From the NCBI GenBank assembly GCA_045599005.1, contig JAZRVF010000005.1:104905-168904 (forward strand): a stretch of 64,000 nt of DNA, written 5' to 3'. Position numbers and translations under genes: made by a program. Positions 35,156 to 43,426 of the stretch are shown in pieces (position 1 is the stretch's first letter; each line of letters begins with the position of its first letter). The notes under the pieces are model-generated. The model was not told the DNA's origin and searched no databases. It worked only from the letters and a program-made list of their open reading frames with translations. Source of the DNA: Treponema_I sp045599005. Lineage in GTDB: Bacteria > Spirochaetota > Spirochaetia > Treponematales > Treponemataceae.

Positions 35156-36148
35156 ATGGGTATTTTACTGGCAGTTCAGGGTGCAGTTTCTCAGGGTGTG
35201 CTTTGGGGAATAATGACACTCGGTGTTTTTCTTACGTTTAGAATTCTTGATATTGCAGACCTTACTGTAGACGGAAGTTTTGCTACAGGTGGCGCGGTTT
35301 GTGCAGTGCTTCTTACCAACGGAATGAATCCGTTCCTGACTCTGCTTTTTGCTTTTCTGCTGGGCATTGTAACTGGTCTTGTAACCGGCCTTATGAACAC
35401 AAAACTCAAGATTCACGTACTTCTGGCCAGTATTCTTACGCAGATTGCGCTTTATTCTGTAAATATCCGTATCATGGGAAGCAAGGCGAACATCCCGCTT
35501 CTGGGAACAGAAACAGCGATGAAGAAAATTGCCAAACTTTTCGGCGGAAGTATGACGGTCACAACTTCTTCCATGATTCTGGGTTTTGTGGCGATCGCGA
35601 TTCTGGTTGCAGTTCTGTACTGGTTCCTTGGTACGGAAATCGGATCTTCTCTGCGTGCAACCGGTAATAATGAGAAGATGGTCCGCGCTCTTGGTGTGAA
35701 CACTGACACAATGAAGATTCTCGGGCTGGGACTCAGTAACGGTCTTGTTGCCCTGAGCGGTGCGATGGTTGCACAGAGTCAGGGTTATGCGGATGTTCAG
35801 ATGGGTACCGGTACAATCGTTATCGGACTTGCATCAATCATCATCGGCGAAGTTATTTTCGGAAAACGTTTCGGACTCTGGTACACTCTTATTGCAGTGG
35901 TACTCGGTTCGATTTTGTATAGAATTGTAATTGCAATCGTTCTGCAGCTGGGACTTAAATCAACTGACCTTAAGCTGCTGACTGCATTGGTTGTTGCTGT
36001 GGCTCTTTCCGTTCCTGTGATGAAGCAGAAGTTTTTCAAGAAAAAGCCTGCAGCCGCAATTGATGAAGAGAACACCCGTCACTCAAATGTAGTTGATACA
36101 CACAAAGTTCCCGAAGTTGACAAACTTACAAAAGACGGAAACAAATAA
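35156..36148 (+). CDS. ABC transporter permease, TrpY-like (BPD_transp_2 family)
   Basis: A 330-residue permease with about eight to nine membrane helices; the opening MGILLAVQGAVSQGVLWGIMTLGVFLTFRILDIADLTVDGSFATGGAV is typical of the permease partner of ABC_sub_bind proteins, and the EAA-like cytoplasmic part LRATGNNEKMVRALGVNTDTMKILGLGLSNGLVALSGAMVAQSQGYADVQMGTGTIVIGLASIIIGE is conserved. The hydrophilic tail (about 300-330) is Lys/Asp rich. I take the ATG at 35156, preceded by AGGA, instead of longer frames that would run back through the repeat. The ATPase gene follows 12 bases later. Confidence 0.9.
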   Translation: MGILLAVQGAVSQGVLWGIMTLGVFLTFRILDIADLTVDGSFATGGAVCAVLLTNGMNPFLTLLFAFLLGIVTGLVTGLMNTKLKIHVLLASILTQIALYSVNIRIMGSKANIPLLGTETAMKKIAKLFGGSMTVTTSSMILGFVAIAILVAVLYWFLGTEIGSSLRATGNNEKMVRALGVNTDTMKILGLGLSNGLVALSGAMVAQSQGYADVQMGTGTIVIGLASIIIGEVIFGKRFGLWYTLIAVVLGSILYRIVIAIVLQLGLKSTDLKLLTALVVAVALSVPVMKQKFFKKKPAAAIDEENTRHSNVVDTHKVPEVDKLTKDGNK

Positions 36149-36160
36149 GGAGGAAGGTCG

Positions 36161-36958
36161 ATGCTTAAACTTGAGAAAATTACAAAGACTTTCAATCCTG
36201 GTACAATTACAGAGAAGAAAGCGATCCGCGGAATTGACCTGCAGATTGAAGACGGTGATTTTATTACGGTTATCGGTGGTAACGGTGCGGGAAAATCCAC
36301 ATTGCTCAATCTGATTTCCGGTGTTCACATGGCTGATACGGGGCGGATTACTCTGGACGGAGAGGATCTGACCAATCTGCCTGAATTCAAACGGGCAAAG
36401 TATTTAGGCCGGGTTTTCCAGGATCCTATGATGGGAACTGCTGCCAATATGGAAATTGAAGAAAACCTTGCGATGGCATACCGGCGCGGAAAAAAACGCG
36501 GACTTGGATGGTACATCAAAAACGAGGAAAAGCAGCAGTATGTTGAGAAACTGAAGCTGCTGGACCTGGGACTTGAAACACGTATGCATAGCAAAGTCGG
36601 TCTTCTGTCCGGCGGTCAGCGTCAGGCAATCACTCTGCTGATGGCGACTCTGCAGAAACCGAAACTGCTGCTTCTTGATGAGCATACAGCGGCTCTGGAC
36701 CCGAAAACTGCGAAGAAAGTTCTTGAGCTGACTGAAGAATTTGTCACTCAGGATAATCTGACCACTTTTATGGTAACGCACAATATGAACGATGCGATCC
36801 GTTATGGTAACCGTCTTATTATGATGAAAGAAGGCGAGATTGTGTTTGATGTGCGCGGTGAAGAGAAGAAACGCCTGACAGTGCAGGATCTGATGGCAAA
36901 ATTTGTTTCTGCTGCCGGAGAAGATGGTGCAATCTCTGACAAACTGATTCTTGGCTGA
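36161..36958 (+). CDS. ABC transporter ATPase, TrpZ-like
   Basis: A 265-residue nucleotide-binding subunit. Walker A is GGNGAGKST near residues 38-46, the signature LLSGGQRQAITLLMATL, Walker B KLLLLDEHTAALD, and the switch His is in TFMVTHNMNDAIRYG. The H-containing Walker B follow-on (DEHTAALDPKTA) is characteristic of this importer subfamily. AGGAGG lies 6-11 bases before the ATG. It is the last gene of the importer operon and is followed by a terminator. Confidence 0.94.
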   Translation: MLKLEKITKTFNPGTITEKKAIRGIDLQIEDGDFITVIGGNGAGKSTLLNLISGVHMADTGRITLDGEDLTNLPEFKRAKYLGRVFQDPMMGTAANMEIEENLAMAYRRGKKRGLGWYIKNEEKQQYVEKLKLLDLGLETRMHSKVGLLSGGQRQAITLLMATLQKPKLLLLDEHTAALDPKTAKKVLELTEEFVTQDNLTTFMVTHNMNDAIRYGNRLIMMKEGEIVFDVRGEEKKRLTVQDLMAKFVSAAGEDGAISDKLILG

Positions 36959-36976
36959 TTGGCTGACTGATAAAAA

Positions 36977-37036
36977 AACCGGCATCCGGAAATCTGTGAG
37001 TGAATGCTCTGACCTTTCCTGGAGCCGGTTTTTTTT
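36977..37036 (+). terminator. Intrinsic terminator after the ABC operon
   Basis: AACCGGC (36977-36983) and GCCGGTT (37024-37030) form the closing stem and are followed by eight T in all (37029-37036). An A-rich run on the left means it may also work for the convergent glycosidase gene. Confidence 0.82.
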
Positions 37037-37073
37037 ATGCCTGATAGAATGGCAGAAATTTCGTTGGTGCCGT

Positions 37074-38966
37074 TTATTTTTCCATAATGCGGATAAAACA
37101 GCGACGTTCTTCCAAAGTTTTTACGTAAAGCATCTGGGTTTCAGGTGATTCACGGAGTGCGCCGACACCGTCAAACTTGTCAACGCGCCAGCCTTTTGGG
37201 AACCAGCCGTTGGGGATGAAAATTTCTGTATCTTCATCGCCGGAGGATGTGGGACATACGGTTGAATCCCATTCAAATTCAAAAATGACTTTAGGACTCC
37301 TGATGAAACGCATTTTGACAGGAGTGCCGGCTGTACGCATTGCATAAGGTCTGCAGAATCCGTTGATGCCACGAAGCCGCTGTGTGTTACTGTTGAAAAT
37401 GCTTAAATCCTCTCTGTTCCAGCAGTCACCGTCGTCATGGGTGTTGGTGGGAGTGTAATTCCACAGTGTGCATGACAGAAGGCCTTCATCAAGAGCATCG
37501 TAATAAATGCCCAAAGCTTCTTCCTGCTTTGAGTAACTGTCAGTTCTGTAGGACCTGCCGTCGTCAAGGTCAAAGGGAATGCCGAATTCGCCAAGAAAGG
37601 GAACGAGAGAATCTGAACGGATTTCTTTTGCTTTGCCGTTGATCTGGGTTGACATGCTTTTCTTTACATTGTCTTTTCCGAAAACAGGTTTACGGGTGAA
37701 AGTGTCTACTGTAAAGCCCGGAACCCATTTACGGAGCAAAAGACTCGGTCCGTCATACCAGTGGAATGCATCAACAAGAATCTGGGATTCTTCATCTTCC
37801 GAAGACCATTTTGCGCGCTGACCGTCAATGCTGCCTTCTGTGAAAAACAGGTATTCAGGATGCTTTTTGCGCAATGCGGCAATGAAGTCTTTATGGAAGG
37901 GTTTAAGAAAATCCTGGGCAAAATCTGAATCTGCAAAATAATCAGGTCTGTCCAGAACAGGCTGATCATTTTCTGTGTGCCAGATTCCGGCAGTCTTCCA
38001 TGGACAAGAAAAACCGGGGAGAAAAATACCGCCTTCTATCCAGGAGAACTTGGGTTCAAAGGGGATTTTTTTTCCGGGTGTAACACCGCTGAGACCAAGT
38101 TTGATGGAAGCGAATTCAGAAGGATAACCGCTGGCAGAAGTCATTGCGGCAAAAGGCGTCGGGACTGTGCCTGCTGTGGCTGTGACCGGTGCGTATTCAC
38201 GGAGATCTTTATGACCGATGAAACCGTTGTGCGGTTCATTGAGCATCCCGAAACCGATTATTGATCTGCAGTCTTTGAGACGGCGGGCAACATGATACAT
38301 TGCATTGATAAAATGTTCCTGAAGATATTCCTGTGCATTGATTCCATCGATCCTGCAGTCCGGGGCAAACTTTTTTCCTCCGAAGAAAAGGGTGAACATT
38401 GTTGCCGCCGCATAACGCTGATAGTTCAGGCTCCATGACATGCGTCTGTATTCAATGCCTTCCGCCGCGGCGCCCTGCTGTGTGAAGGCGGCGGCATTTG
38501 CTTCAAGACGTGCCAGGTTGAAACCGACTTTTTCCAGTGTCCAGGCCGGTGCGCCGTCTCCTCCGGTCCAGCGGCTCCATGCATCCTGGTGTGGATCTAT
38601 GAATACGAAAATCTGATATTCCTCAGCTTTTTTCAGAATACGGCGCAGGTAAGCGAGATAGTCTTCGTCATATTCATCGGGGCCGGCATGTTCTACGGAT
38701 TCCCAGGTGATGACCCAGCGAATAAGGTCGATTCCACAGCTTTTGAGCCGCATGAAATGGGAATCAGCTTCTTCTTCCGGAAAGGGGCGTCCGACAAAGG
38801 TTACGGCGCTGGTGGCTTCCAGACTGTTCTTGTTCTGTGTGGAGCCGTCCGGGTCAAAGGGGACTTTGCTGGCGCCGCTCATGTTGACGCCTCTGAAAAT
38901 CACTGCGCGGTTGTGATCATCCCGAATCCAGCCTTTCTGGGCGGAAAAAAGTACTTCATGCTTCAT
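37074..38966 (-). CDS. Glycoside hydrolase family 5 beta-glucosidase (GH5_12-like)
   Basis: A 630-residue retaining glycosidase. The N-terminal barrel has RGVNMSGASKVPF, FVGRPFPEEEADSHF, VITWESVEHAGPDEYD, FVFIDPHQDAWSRWTGGDGAPAW; the acid/base is Glu244 in MLNEPHNGF and the nucleophile Glu460 in FLGEFGIPFD. About 100 C-terminal residues form a separate beta domain. These features resemble the GH5 group of eukaryotic and bacterial glucosylceramidases and steryl glucosidases (subfamily 12), so a lipid-linked or aryl glucoside substrate is plausible. There is no signal peptide, so it acts in the cytosol on something imported. I use the ATG at 38966; the longer frame starts inside the upstream terminator. 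Confidence 0.85.
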   Translation of the reverse strand: MKHEVLFSAQKGWIRDDHNRAVIFRGVNMSGASKVPFDPDGSTQNKNSLEATSAVTFVGRPFPEEEADSHFMRLKSCGIDLIRWVITWESVEHAGPDEYDEDYLAYLRRILKKAEEYQIFVFIDPHQDAWSRWTGGDGAPAWTLEKVGFNLARLEANAAAFTQQGAAAEGIEYRRMSWSLNYQRYAAATMFTLFFGGKKFAPDCRIDGINAQEYLQEHFINAMYHVARRLKDCRSIIGFGMLNEPHNGFIGHKDLREYAPVTATAGTVPTPFAAMTSASGYPSEFASIKLGLSGVTPGKKIPFEPKFSWIEGGIFLPGFSCPWKTAGIWHTENDQPVLDRPDYFADSDFAQDFLKPFHKDFIAALRKKHPEYLFFTEGSIDGQRAKWSSEDEESQILVDAFHWYDGPSLLLRKWVPGFTVDTFTRKPVFGKDNVKKSMSTQINGKAKEIRSDSLVPFLGEFGIPFDLDDGRSYRTDSYSKQEEALGIYYDALDEGLLSCTLWNYTPTNTHDDGDCWNREDLSIFNSNTQRLRGINGFCRPYAMRTAGTPVKMRFIRSPKVIFEFEWDSTVCPTSSGDEDTEIFIPNGWFPKGWRVDKFDGVGALRESPETQMLYVKTLEERRCFIRIMEK

Positions 38967-38980
38967 TTTGAAAATCCTGA

Positions 38981-39022
38981 AAAAAAAACCACTGGCATGT
39001 ATGACAGACAAACCAGTGGTTT
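38981..39022 (-). terminator. Intrinsic terminator after ptsN
   Basis: On the minus strand AAACCACTGG (39022-39013) pairs with CCAGTGGTT (38995-38987) and is followed by T at 38988-38981. It separates the EIIA gene from the glycosidase gene. Confidence 0.85.
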
Positions 39023-39045
39023 CTTTGAAAGTTGAAAAAATCAGA

Positions 39046-39492
39046 CTATTCAGTAAGAATTTTGATAACTTCTTCTTTGTCTGATGTTTTTAGAATCTGC
39101 TCGCGTTTTTCTGCACTCTTGAACAGAAGACTGACTTCTGCAAGGAACTGCAGGTGCGGACCTGTCTTGTTAACAGGAGACAGTGTCATAATGAAGATGC
39201 GGCATGGCTCCTGATCCAGTGAATCAAAATCAACAGGATTGTCAGAAATACCGATACATGCAACCAGGTCGCTTACTGTGTCTGTTTTGCCGTGGGGAAT
39301 TGCGATTCCGTGCTTCATGCCAGTAGACATTTTGCGCTCGCGGTCAAGAACACACGCTTTAGCGGCCTCTTTGTCGCTCACTTTGCCGGCAGAAATAAGA
39401 ACTTCCAGCAATTCGTCAATAATTTCTTCTTTTGTAGTACCTTTCAGATGAAGGTTTACAGTATCAGGCGTTAAAACAGTTCGTAAAGTCAT
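39046..39492 (-). CDS. ptsN: PTS EIIA (fructose/nitrogen type, PtsN-like)
   Basis: A 148-residue EIIA of the fructose/mannitol/nitrogen family. The phosphorylatable His67 is in MKHGIAIPHGKTD; other conserved parts are LSPVNKTGPHLQFLAEVSLLFK and the start LTPDTVNLHLKGTTKEEIIDELLEVL. No EIIB or EIIC gene is near. Treponema pallidum is known to carry PtsN, HPr and enzyme I without PTS permeases, which suggests a regulatory role here also. It is monocistronic, with its own terminator. Confidence 0.93.
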   Translation of the reverse strand: MTLRTVLTPDTVNLHLKGTTKEEIIDELLEVLISAGKVSDKEAAKACVLDRERKMSTGMKHGIAIPHGKTDTVSDLVACIGISDNPVDFDSLDQEPCRIFIMTLSPVNKTGPHLQFLAEVSLLFKSAEKREQILKTSDKEEVIKILTE

Positions 39493-39689
39493 ATAATAAG
39501 TTTATGATTACTTACCGTAAAAGTCAAGGGACTAATTGTGTTACTGGATGAAATAAGGAATGAGGAAACAGTCTTGACAAAGGTCTGCAGAGTAGGATCC
39601 GGTATGAGTTGAGCCGGGAAACAGAAGGTTGAGGCTCTCTGGCCGGATTGTCATTGAGTGCTTTTGCTATCTTTGGTAAACTGCTTTTT

Positions 39690-40088
39690 ATGAACGAAAT
39701 AGAAAAATTCAGGGCTGATGTGGAGCGCATCAGAAAACATGAGCGCAATGAGAGCCCGAAGTATGACGGAATCAAAGCTGCCCGGAATGCGGCAGATCTT
39801 TTTGTACGAAATAACAAGAACGCAGGTGATCTTGCAAAGTCTGTGGCTGATTACTGGATGGAGAAATACATCAGGAATGGTGATGTGAATGAAGTCCCCA
39901 CAGTCAATGATGTTGATTTTCTGTGCGATATCCAGGAACTTTTTGACGGGACTCTGGAAGGGAATTCAGTTCTGAAACCTGAAGACTGGAATGAACTGAG
40001 GGAGATGGTGAACCTTGAGGCGGAAGATCTGCCTATAGAGATGCTCACTTCTCTGATGAGCGCTGTGATGGAACACGGAGCACTCTGA
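39690..40088 (+). CDS. Small hypothetical protein
   Basis: A 132-residue acidic, helical protein (MNEIEKFRADVERIRKHERNE at the start, HGAL at the end) with no motif I recognise and no signal or membrane segment. I use the ATG at 39690. It ends 3 bases before the radical SAM gene, so it is very probably coexpressed with it and may be a partner or substrate, but that is inference from spacing alone. Confidence 0.7.
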   Translation: MNEIEKFRADVERIRKHERNESPKYDGIKAARNAADLFVRNNKNAGDLAKSVADYWMEKYIRNGDVNEVPTVNDVDFLCDIQELFDGTLEGNSVLKPEDWNELREMVNLEAEDLPIEMLTSLMSAVMEHGAL

Positions 40089-40091
40089 TAC

Positions 40092-41105
40092 ATGTCTGAT
40101 CTGTATTCTGCATGCGTACAATGTCCCAGAAAGTGCGGAACTGACAGAGTGGGCGGACAGCCGGGGTTCTGCGGAGAGAGCGGGAAAATCCGGGCGGCTG
40201 TGGCCTGTCTGCACTTTGGGGAAGAACCGCTGATAACAGTAAATGGCGGTTCCGGCACGATTTTTGTGACCGGCTGCAATCTGCGGTGTGCTTTCTGCCA
40301 GAATTATCAGATTTCCCGGGGCGGATACGGTTCTGAACTTTCAGCAGAAGATTTTGCCGGACTGTGTCTGAAACTGCAGGATGCCGGTGCGGAAAACATA
40401 AACATTGTAACCGGAAGTCATGCAGTCCCTGAAATTGCGGGAGCCCTTGAAAAAGCAAAAAATCGCGGTCTTGTCCTGCCTGTCTGCTGGAACAGTTCTG
40501 CTTACGAATCCGAAGAGACTCTGGAACTTCTGGAGGGGCTGGTGAACATATGGCTGCCGGACTTGAAGACACTGAATCCTCTTATTGCAAACCGTGTGTT
40601 CAAGGCAAAGGATTATCCTGCGGCTGCAAAAAGGGCAATAAGGTGGATGCTTTCCCACACAGAGCGGAAAATTGTTCCGGCTGGAAAAGCGGAAAAAATG
40701 CTTTCTGGTGTGATAATACGCCATCTGGTTCTGCCTGGAAGGCTTGATGACACGCGGCTTGTGCTTGATTGGCTGAAAGCCCATGCAGACACAGGGGATG
40801 AGCATGGCGCCTGCATTTCTCTTATGTCTCAGTATACGCCTGTAACTGTGGACAGAGCCGTGAATGCTGATAAAGGTATAAATTTCTCTGAGGAAAGCCT
40901 TTTGAGCAGGAATGAAGCTTTGAATGCATTCAGCAACCGGCTTCTGACAAAGCAGGAATTTGCACAGATCAGGGAACTGATAGACTCCTACGAGTTTGAA
41001 TACCTTTTTTATCAGGAACTTGAAGAAGATACGGAATGGCTTCCTGATTTCACACGGCCGCAGCCTTTCAGCAATGCTCTTGCGAAGGTGGTCTGGCACT
41101 GCTGA
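40092..41105 (+). CDS. Radical SAM protein, PflA-like
   Basis: A 337-residue radical SAM enzyme. The 4Fe-4S/SAM motif is CNLRCAFC with Cys62, Cys66 and Cys69. Upstream, CVQCPRKC and GFC (Cys8, 11, 15, 27) form an extra Cys set that could bind another cluster or zinc. The stretch GAENINIVTGSHAVPEI and NIWLPDLKTLN are shared with PflA/YgiQ-like activating-enzyme homologues often annotated as pyruvate formate-lyase activating-like. No glycyl-radical enzyme is adjacent, so the target is unknown. The preceding small gene is 3 bases away. Confidence 0.88.
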   Translation: MSDLYSACVQCPRKCGTDRVGGQPGFCGESGKIRAAVACLHFGEEPLITVNGGSGTIFVTGCNLRCAFCQNYQISRGGYGSELSAEDFAGLCLKLQDAGAENINIVTGSHAVPEIAGALEKAKNRGLVLPVCWNSSAYESEETLELLEGLVNIWLPDLKTLNPLIANRVFKAKDYPAAAKRAIRWMLSHTERKIVPAGKAEKMLSGVIIRHLVLPGRLDDTRLVLDWLKAHADTGDEHGACISLMSQYTPVTVDRAVNADKGINFSEESLLSRNEALNAFSNRLLTKQEFAQIRELIDSYEFEYLFYQELEEDTEWLPDFTRPQPFSNALAKVVWHC

Positions 41106-41117
41106 TTGAGTGGGGAG

Positions 41118-41162
41118 GATGTTTCGACTGCATTCACTCCGTTTATTTCGCTCAACATGACA
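41118..41162 (+). repeat. Dispersed 45-bp repeat, copy 1
   Basis: It begins GATGTTTCGACTGCATTCAC and ends GCTCAACATGACA. It matches the segment at 51103-51147 at 40 of 45 positions without gaps. It belongs to the widely seen class of intergenic repeats whose spurious translation reads like ERNKRSExSRNI on the opposite strand. It overlaps the first unit of the tandem array that follows. Confidence 0.75.
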
Positions 41163-41330
41163 AGGGGTATGCATTCACGCGTTCATACGGAGTAACGGCA
41201 TGACGGGCTTTGCATTCACTGTGTTCAGTGTGGCGGCATGACGGTCCTGCATTCACGCGTTCTTTGCGCTCGGCATGACGGTTTTTTGCATTCATGCGTT
41301 CTTTGCGCTCGGTATTACCGGTTTTTCCCA
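41129..41330 (+). repeat. Five-copy tandem repeat, 37-41 bp units
   Basis: TGCATTCAC/T begins at 41129, 41170, 41211, 41248 and 41287, with periods of 41, 41, 37 and 39. Most units also share CGTTC in the middle and GGCATGACGG at the end; units 4 and 5 are nearly identical over TTCTTTGCGCTCGG. The array fills most of the 371-base gap between the radical SAM gene and fabH, which holds no gene. It looks like local expansion of the dispersed 45-bp repeat. Confidence 0.8.
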
Positions 41331-41430
41331 ATTTTTTTAACATTCTCTTTCAGGACAATGATGGAACTGTCTGCATTGGAGCAGTCTGAATGGGGCAGGC
41401 AGGGGTAAAGGTTATTCGGCTTTAAACAGG

Positions 41431-41460
41431 TTGACATTTATACTAATTTTGTCATATTGT
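41431..41460 (+). promoter_or_regulatory. Promoter of the fatty-acid synthesis operon
   Basis: A consensus TTGACA (41431-41436) and TATTGT (41455-41460), 18 bases apart, lie 17 bases before the fabH start codon and just ahead of AAAGGAG (41464-41470). I see no recognisable FapR or FabT box. Confidence 0.55.
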
Positions 41461-41476
41461 AATAAAGGAGTTTGTT

Positions 41477-42424
41477 TTGAGCGTAATTATAAAAGAAATC
41501 GGAAAATTTATCCCCGCGAAAAGACTTTCAAACGATGAATTGCCAAAAGAATTGGAAACTGGCGACGAGTGGATCAGAAGTCATACTGGAATTGGAGCAC
41601 GCCACGTCTGTTCTGAAGAGGAAGACAGTGCGACAATGGGAACTGAAGCTGCAAAAGATGTAATAAAGAAAGCAGGAATCAATCCGGAAGAAATTTCTGT
41701 GATTATCTGTTCAACAGCAACACCTGTTTACAATAACTTTCCTTCAGATGCCTGTCTCATCCAGGCAGAAATTGGAGCAAAAAACGCCGCATGTTTTGAT
41801 GTTGCGGTTGCCTGTTCCGGTTTTATTTATGCGATGGATGCCGCCGCCGGTATGATGGAACGTCACGGCTGGAAATATGCACTTATAGTCGGAACTGAGG
41901 CACTTACAAAGATTACAGACTGGACTGACCGTTCAACCTGTGTTCTTTTCGGTGATGCAGCCGGTGCGGCAATCCTTGAGAATGTTGCGGAAGAAGAGGC
42001 TGAAGGCCGTGGAATCAAATCTGTGATTCTCGGAGCGGACGGAACCGGTGCTGAGGCACTTTATACACCTCACGACGGTAAACTTCGTATGGATGGCCGC
42101 GCGGTCTATAATTTTGCGGTAAAGACCATAACGGAAACAATCGCAGAACTGATGGAAAAAGAAAAACTTTCGATTGATGATGTTAAATGGATTGTCTGTC
42201 ATCAGGCAAATGCCCGTATTCTGCAGGCTGCGGCAAAACGCCTGAATATCAGTGAGGAGAAATTCTTCTTTGATATGGAAGAATATGGAAATACTTCCAG
42301 CGCTTCAATTCCTGTCGCATTGGAAGACTTGGTTGAACAGGGCAAATTAAAAGCCGGCGACAGAATCATTACAGCCGGATTCGGTGCCGGACTGACTTAC
42401 GGCGGCGCTGTGATTGTTTGGTAG
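41477..42424 (+). CDS. fabH: 3-oxoacyl-ACP synthase III (FabH)
   Basis: The condensing enzyme that starts fatty-acid synthesis from acetyl-CoA and malonyl-ACP. It has 315 residues and an intact Cys-His-Asn triad: Cys113 in VAVACSGFIYAMD, His242 in CHQANARI and Asn272 in YGNTSSASIP. The C-terminus ITAGFGAGLTYGGAVIVW is typical. The start is TTG at 41477, 6 bases after AAAGGAG; no better ATG is available upstream of the conserved region. It leads the fabH-D-G-F-Z-V operon and fabD follows after 6 bases. Confidence 0.95.
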   Translation: MSVIIKEIGKFIPAKRLSNDELPKELETGDEWIRSHTGIGARHVCSEEEDSATMGTEAAKDVIKKAGINPEEISVIICSTATPVYNNFPSDACLIQAEIGAKNAACFDVAVACSGFIYAMDAAAGMMERHGWKYALIVGTEALTKITDWTDRSTCVLFGDAAGAAILENVAEEEAEGRGIKSVILGADGTGAEALYTPHDGKLRMDGRAVYNFAVKTITETIAELMEKEKLSIDDVKWIVCHQANARILQAAAKRLNISEEKFFFDMEEYGNTSSASIPVALEDLVEQGKLKAGDRIITAGFGAGLTYGGAVIVW

Positions 42425-42430
42425 GATAAA

Positions 42431-43390
42431 ATGAATTCAATTGTAGTTTTTCCCGGACAGGGAGCACAGTTTCCCGGTATGGGTATGGATTTTTATGAAT
42501 CTTCTGAGGCGGCCCGCAAAGTTTTTGATGAGGCAGGCAGAATTGCAGGAATTGATATTCCGGCTCTGATCAGAAACTCAAGTGCGGAAGAACTGGCCCG
42601 AAGCGATGTGAGTCAGCTTGCGATCACTGCTGTAAGTCTTGCCTGCTATGCTGCAATGAGAGAGCAGGGACTTGAGACACCTAAAGCTGTGGCTGGATTC
42701 AGTCTCGGTGAGTTTTCCGCACTTTATGCAAGCGGAATCCTTTCTTTTGAAGACACAATCAGGCTGGTTCAGGCACGCGGAAAAATTTTCCAGGCTGTCT
42801 GTGACAGAATTGCGGCAACAAGTGAGAACGGTGCTGCCCCGGGAATGGCTGCAGTGATCGGTCTTACACCTGAGCAGGTCTGTTCCGCAATCGCTGATTA
42901 TTCTGACATCAAGCGTGCCGATGCTGTTTTTGCGGCAAACCGGAACAGTGTGAAACAGACTGTGGTCTCCGGAACGGCTTCCGGACTCAAGGCTGTGGAA
43001 CCGGTCCTGACTGCTGCCGGTGCACGCCGTTTCATAATGCTGAAGGTTGCCGGTCCTTTCCATTCTCCGCTGATGGCAGAAGCTGCTGAACTTTTTGCCG
43101 CTGAACTGGAAAAAGTGACTTTCAATGAGCCGAAACTGCCCTGTTTCTCAAATGTAAGCGGAAAAGTTTTTGAGAATGCGGCACAGGCGAAAGAATTTGC
43201 AACACGTCATATTACTGAGGCAGTCCGTTGGACAGATATTGAAGACGGATTTGCAGAGATAATTGCTTCTGACAATGGTGATTCCTGGCAGATTGTAGAA
43301 TCCGGTCCCGGAAAAGTCCTGTGCGGTCTGTGGAAAGATTGCCCTGCCGCAGCGAGTGCAGAGGCAAAACCCATGCTGTTGGGAAAGTAA
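42431..43390 (+). CDS. fabD: Malonyl-CoA:ACP transacylase (FabD)
   Basis: A 319-residue transacylase loading malonyl groups on ACP. The N-terminus VVFPGQGAQFPGMG, the nucleophile elbow AGFSLGEFSAL (Ser91) and His211 in GPFHSPLM are all present. Length is slightly above the usual 305-315 owing to an insert around SENGAAPG (131-138). It is 6 bases behind fabH and 36 bases ahead of fabG. Confidence 0.95.
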   Translation: MNSIVVFPGQGAQFPGMGMDFYESSEAARKVFDEAGRIAGIDIPALIRNSSAEELARSDVSQLAITAVSLACYAAMREQGLETPKAVAGFSLGEFSALYASGILSFEDTIRLVQARGKIFQAVCDRIAATSENGAAPGMAAVIGLTPEQVCSAIADYSDIKRADAVFAANRNSVKQTVVSGTASGLKAVEPVLTAAGARRFIMLKVAGPFHSPLMAEAAELFAAELEKVTFNEPKLPCFSNVSGKVFENAAQAKEFATRHITEAVRWTDIEDGFAEIIASDNGDSWQIVESGPGKVLCGLWKDCPAAASAEAKPMLLGK

Positions 43391-43426
43391 CAGCTGATAA
43401 ACTGATAAAAGTATTCGGAGGTTGAT

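Noticed and set aside
40341..41174. Long minus-strand open frame of 277 codons opposite the radical SAM gene
   Set aside because: It is a shadow of a well-supported gene, and its start HVERNKRSECSRNI is the spurious translation of the dispersed intergenic repeat.
41129..41330. CRISPR array
   Set aside because: The repeats are contiguous imperfect units without unique spacers of constant length, and no cas genes are present.
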